NCBI GenBank assembly: GCA_945613045.1
Contig: CALZAG010000021.1
Location: forward strand, 1 to 16,367
Source of the DNA: an uncultured Clostridia bacterium
Lineage (GTDB): Bacteria; Bacillota; Clostridia; Oscillospirales; Oscillospiraceae
Reading direction: 5' to 3'
DNA length: 16,367 nt
Shown: positions 13,280-16,367 of the stretch, in pieces
Position numbering within the stretch: position 1 is the first letter of the stretch
How the letters are laid out: each line of letters starts with the position of its first letter
Notes under the pieces: generated by a model
The model's database searches: none
What the model was told of the DNA's origin: nothing
Seen by the model: only the letters and a program-made list of their open reading frames with translations
Translations under genes and position numbers: made by a program

Positions 13280-14533
13280 ATGGAAGAGTATGACGTGATC
13301 GTGATCGGCGGCGGCCCGGCGGGACTTGCCGCGGCGATATCCGCAAAGGAAAACGGCGCGCAGGTGCTCATTATCGAGCGCGAGGAGCGCGCGGGCGGAA
13401 TGCTCAAGCAGTGCATCCACGACGGCTTCGGGCTCCAGCGCTTCGGCGAGCGGCTGGCAGGACCTGAATATGTCGAGCGCTTTATCGACAGGGCCGCCGA
13501 GCTCGGGATCGATGTGATGTGCAGCACCTTCGTGACCCGCGCGGAGAAGTCGGATAAGGGTTTTGCCGTGACGGTGGTCAACCGCGATGGCTTAAAGACC
13601 CTCGCCGCGAAAAGCCTCGTGCTTGCAACGGGCTGCCGCGAGCGCAGCGCAAAGCAGGTGTTTATCCACGGCACCCGACCCGCGGGAGTGTTCACCGCCG
13701 GTACCGCGCAGCACTATACCAACCGTCTCGGCGTTATGCCGACAAAAAAATGCGTTATCCTCGGCAGCGGCGATATCGGCCTTATCATGGCCCGCCGCCT
13801 GACCCTTGAGGGAGCAGAGGTACTCGGCGTTTATGAGATTAATCCGACGCCCTCGGGACTTACCCGCAATATACACCAGTGCCTGACGGACTATGACATC
13901 CCCCTGCACCTTAGCCACACCGTTACCCGCGTGTTCGGTAAAGACCGCCTTGAGGCGGTGGAGGTCTGCGCGGTGGATGAAAGCCTCAAGCCCATACCCG
14001 AAACGGCGGAGAGAATAGAGTGCGACGCGCTCATCGTGTCCGTCGGACTTATCCCCGAAAACGAGCTTGCAGAGAGCATGGGCGTTGAGCTGGATAGTCA
14101 TACAAAGGGCCCCGTCTGCGACGGCCAGCTCATGACGAGCGTACCGGGCATATTCTCCTGCGGCAACGCCCTTCATGTGAACGACCTTGTAGATTACGTC
14201 TCCGCCTCCGGCGAGGAGGCCGGCAAAAACGCGGCGCTGTACGCAGTCCGCGAGCGGCGGAGCGTGGATATACATATAGGCGACGAATTCATGTATCTTG
14301 TACCGCAGCGGCTCGACCTTAACGCGGATAATTCAAGGCTCAGCTTTTATTTCCGCTCAAGCTCGGTGCTGGGCAAAAGCGTCCTGCGCCTGAAGGTAGA
14401 CGGCGCGGAGGTCTGGAAGCGCGGCTATCCCTTCCTGCGCCCGCCGGAGATGCAGCAGCTCGTGCTGGACATGACGAAATTCGGGATAACAGACGCTTCC
14501 GACGTGCGTTTTGAAATTGAGGTGGCGGAATGA
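13280..14533 (+). CDS. FAD/NAD(P)-binding oxidoreductase, GlpB-equivalent partner
   Basis: Pyridine-nucleotide-disulfide-oxidoreductase-type flavoprotein of 417 residues, probably the electron-transferring partner of the upstream dehydrogenase. FAD site GGGPAG at 10-15, an ERxxRAGGMLKQCIHDGFG segment at 34-51 with C45, LATGCRERS at 115-123, and a second nucleotide-binding GSGDIG at 162-167 for NAD(P)H. The far end has CGNALHVNDLVDYVSASGEEAG, the usual FAD-binding closing block. No CxxxxC redox disulfide is seen, so it is not a classical disulfide reductase. GGGAGG at 13266-13271 lies eight bases before the ATG. It overlaps the next gene by ATGA. In E. coli the GlpA partner is a different flavoprotein (GlpB) plus membrane GlpC; here this protein and DUF1667 seem to fill those roles. 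That assignment is inference from gene order. Confidence 0.88.
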   Translation: MEEYDVIVIGGGPAGLAAAISAKENGAQVLIIEREERAGGMLKQCIHDGFGLQRFGERLAGPEYVERFIDRAAELGIDVMCSTFVTRAEKSDKGFAVTVVNRDGLKTLAAKSLVLATGCRERSAKQVFIHGTRPAGVFTAGTAQHYTNRLGVMPTKKCVILGSGDIGLIMARRLTLEGAEVLGVYEINPTPSGLTRNIHQCLTDYDIPLHLSHTVTRVFGKDRLEAVEVCAVDESLKPIPETAERIECDALIVSVGLIPENELAESMGVELDSHTKGPVCDGQLMTSVPGIFSCGNALHVNDLVDYVSASGEEAGKNAALYAVRERRSVDIHIGDEFMYLVPQRLDLNADNSRLSFYFRSSSVLGKSVLRLKVDGAEVWKRGYPFLRPPEMQQLVLDMTKFGITDASDVRFEIEVAE

Positions 14534-14910
14534 AAGAATTTAGCTGCATAAGCTGCCCGAGAGGCTGTCTGCTCCATGTTGAGGAGGAAAACGGCGGCTT
14601 TACCGTGACGGGAAACAGCTGCCCGAGGGGCCGTGAGTTTGCGATAAGCGAAATGACGGCGCCCAAGCGCACCATCTGCTCGGTGGTGAAGACCGTGTTC
14701 GCCGACGCTCCCGTACTCCCGGTGAGAGTATCGGCGGATATTCCCAAGGAAATGATATTTGACGTGATGGGCGAGATAAACTCCGTAACGCTCACCGAGC
14801 GCATAGGCCGCGGCGATATCGTTATCGAAAACGTGCTGGGTCTGGGCGTTGACGTCATATCAACAAGCGATCTATTAAAACAGAATATATATGCATTAAC
14901 GGAGGGATAA
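14530..14910 (+). CDS. DUF1667 domain Cys-rich protein
   Basis: Small cytosolic protein (126 residues) of unknown biochemical function that, to my knowledge, commonly follows these two flavoprotein genes in Clostridia and Thermotoga. The N-terminus has CISCPRGC (C6, C9, C13) and a second NSCPRG (C31), four cysteines placed to bind a metal or iron-sulfur cluster; C50 is a fifth. The rest (about 55-126) is a compact domain with PVLPVRVSADIPKE and IENVLGLGVDVI. Translation is coupled to the upstream gene by ATGA overlap, with GAGGTG at 14519-14524. An electron-transfer or cluster-carrying subunit of the dehydrogenase complex is the simplest guess. There are no membrane segments, unlike GlpC. Confidence 0.88.
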   Translation: MKEFSCISCPRGCLLHVEEENGGFTVTGNSCPRGREFAISEMTAPKRTICSVVKTVFADAPVLPVRVSADIPKEMIFDVMGEINSVTLTERIGRGDIVIENVLGLGVDVISTSDLLKQNIYALTEG

Positions 14911-14913
14911 GTA

Positions 14914-16367
14914 ATGAGCAAGCCTTTGATCCTCACCTACGATGTGGGTACCCAAAGCACAAGGGCGATCCTTGTGGATAAGGAGGGAAACATCGTTGAC
15001 AAGGAGCAGGTAAAGTACGCGGAGCCGTATTTCAGACGGCGTCCGGGCTGGGCGGAGCAGAAGACCGACTTCTACTTCGAGCATATGTGCACAGCCAGCA
15101 GGGCGCTTATGGCGCGAAACGCCGACAAGGCGGGGGATATTATCGCCTGCGCTATCACCGTCATAAGGGATACGCTCGTGTTCCTTGACGAGAATTATAA
15201 GCCCACACGGGATATCATCCACTGGCTCGACGCACGCAAGTGCCTGTACGACGATCCCTTCCCGCTGTGGAAGGAGGCTGCTTTTGAGCTCATCGGCATG
15301 GGCAAGGGCACAAAGATCGCGTACAGGACTTCAAAGGTCAACTGGGTGCGCCAGAAGCAGCCGGAGATATGGGAAAAGACCAAAAAGATCGTCTGCCTGC
15401 CGGCTTATCTGAACTACCGCATGACCGGCCGCCTTGCCGACACGCCGGCCAACACCATAGCCCATATCCCCATGGACTATAAGAAAAAGCGCTGGATGAA
15501 GGAAAACGACCTTACCCGCTGCCTGTATGACGTACCGCAGGAAAAGCTGTATGAGCTCATACCCTCGGGCGAGGTGCTCGGATACATAACAAAGGAGGCG
15601 GCCGGGCTCTCCGGCGCTCCCGAAGGTCTGCCGCTTATCTCGACGGGAGCGGACAAAGCCTGCGAGACGCTGGGCCTTTCCGTCGCGAGCCCCGATAAGG
15701 CTTCGATATCCTTCGGAACGAGCTCTACCATAGAGATGTATTCCGAAAAGTATTTTGAACCTCAGACATTCGTGCCTGCGTACCCATCTGTTATAAACAA
15801 GGCGTGGAACCCTGAGATACAGGTGTTCCGCGGCTTCTGGATGCTGAGCTGGTTTATCAAGGAGTTCGGCGATAAGGACAGGGAGGAGGCGGAGCGTCTT
15901 GGCATTTCCCCCGAGGAGATACTCAACAGGAAGGCCTCCGAGGTCCCCGCCGGCTGTCAGGGACTTATGCTCCAGCCCTACTGGACGCCGGACGTTCTCA
16001 AGCCCGATTCCTACGGCGCCATAATCGGCTTTTCCGATTACCACACCCGCTATCATATTTACCGCGCCATAATCGAGGGCATCTGCCTTGAGCTGTATAT
16101 GTCCATGAAAAGCATGGAAAAGCGCGGCGGCATGAATATAAAGGAAATATTCGTGGGCGGCGGCGGCTCTAAAAGCGACCTTGCCTGCAGCATCCTTGCC
16201 GATACCTTCGGCCTGCCGGTAAAGCGCATACACACCCATGAAGCCTGCTCGATAGGCGCTGCCATGGTCGCCTTTGTCGCAAAGGGCGAGTTTGAAAGCT
16301 ACGACGAAGCCATAAAGAGCATGGTTCACGAAAAGGACGTGTTCACGCCCGACCCCAAGAACCATGA
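14914..16367 (+). CDS. FGGY-family carbohydrate kinase, glycerol-kinase-like (3' end cut by window)
   Basis: ATP-dependent kinase of the FGGY/ASKHA family; 484 codons are present and the frame is still open at the edge, so perhaps 10-40 residues are missing. N-terminal phosphate loop YDVGTQSTRA at 9-18, PGWAEQ at 44-49, GTSST at 269-273 and a C-terminal FVGGGGSKSD at 413-422 followed by EACSIGAAMVA. Compared by eye with E. coli GlpK, the glycerol-site residues R83, E84, W103, Y135 and D245 match R85, D86, W104, Y137 and D247 here, so a glycerol-like polyol is plausible, with Glu changed to Asp. GGAGGG (14901-14906) is seven bases before the ATG. It ends, as far as seen, the operon of flavoproteins, which would oxidise its phosphorylated product. 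It is distinct enough from GlpK that I do not give that symbol. Confidence 0.9.
   Translation, partial: MSKPLILTYDVGTQSTRAILVDKEGNIVDKEQVKYAEPYFRRRPGWAEQKTDFYFEHMCTASRALMARNADKAGDIIACAITVIRDTLVFLDENYKPTRDIIHWLDARKCLYDDPFPLWKEAAFELIGMGKGTKIAYRTSKVNWVRQKQPEIWEKTKKIVCLPAYLNYRMTGRLADTPANTIAHIPMDYKKKRWMKENDLTRCLYDVPQEKLYELIPSGEVLGYITKEAAGLSGAPEGLPLISTGADKACETLGLSVASPDKASISFGTSSTIEMYSEKYFEPQTFVPAYPSVINKAWNPEIQVFRGFWMLSWFIKEFGDKDREEAERLGISPEEILNRKASEVPAGCQGLMLQPYWTPDVLKPDSYGAIIGFSDYHTRYHIYRAIIEGICLELYMSMKSMEKRGGMNIKEIFVGGGGSKSDLACSILADTFGLPVKRIHTHEACSIGAAMVAFVAKGEFESYDEAIKSMVHEKDVFTPDPKNH

Noticed and set aside
12322..13695. Long open minus-strand frame (about 457 codons) across the GlpA-like and FAD oxidoreductase genes
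   Set aside because: It spans two clearly recognised genes in the opposite direction, shows no known motif, and is explained by their GC-rich codon bias.
15331..16365. Long open minus-strand frame inside the FGGY kinase
   Set aside because: The kinase motifs on the plus strand are unmistakable; the antisense product shows no recognisable domain.
1..16367. Mobile elements, CRISPR, tRNA or rRNA genes
   Set aside because: No regularly spaced repeats, transposase or integrase motifs, or cloverleaf-like sequences were found on reading both strands; this is by eye and a tRNAscan or IS search would settle it.

Overview
The window looks like part of the chromosome of an anaerobic, moderately GC-rich Clostridia bacterium, most likely an uncultured gut member of the Oscillospirales. 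The pointers are an oxygen-sensitive 2-hydroxyacyl-CoA dehydratase with its ATP-dependent activase, a Firmicutes-type (class III) fructose-1,6-bisphosphatase, a clostridial GlpA-like/FAD oxidoreductase/DUF1667/FGGY-kinase operon, strong Shine-Dalgarno sites throughout, and SigA-type promoters. The genus assignment is inference. I see no rRNA, tRNA, CRISPR array, insertion sequence or phage gene, and no gene-free stretch longer than about 200 bases.

Layout. (1) Bases 1-2598, plus strand: the 3' part of a 2-hydroxyacyl-CoA dehydratase subunit gene, a 145-base gap with two hairpins, then the dehydratase activase and a strong terminator. This is an amino-acid or hydroxy-acid fermentation module whose codon choice suggests high expression. 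(2) 2662-3159: a lone TspO/MBR membrane protein, ending at a hairpin shared with the convergent aldolase gene. (3) 3156-6018: a HpcH/HpaI-type aldolase (minus) and a class III FBPase (plus) diverge from one short promoter region. That region carries an inverted repeat covering both -35 elements and three TGTAAAA boxes. (4) 6024-11475, minus strand: a five-gene envelope operon read as FemX-like aminoacyltransferase, divergent alanine racemase, GT4 glycosyltransferase, DUF4330 membrane protein and Wzy/WaaL-like polymerase/ligase. The first two genes overlap by ATGA. The last three have their own promoter just before the glycosyltransferase. (5) 11509-16367, plus strand: a near-consensus promoter drives a GlpA-like FAD/[2Fe-2S] dehydrogenase, a pyridine-nucleotide-type FAD oxidoreductase, a DUF1667 protein and an FGGY kinase cut by the window edge.

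How the parts work together. The last operon reads as a polyol or glycerol utilisation unit: the kinase phosphorylates the substrate and the two flavoproteins plus the Cys-rich DUF1667 protein oxidise the phosphate and pass on the electrons. The minus-strand operon links amino-acid racemisation and peptide-bridge chemistry to glycan synthesis and polymerisation, and is the best candidate here for a little-described envelope system. Start codons were reassigned from Shine-Dalgarno and promoter positions for six genes, including a TTG start for the glycosyltransferase.
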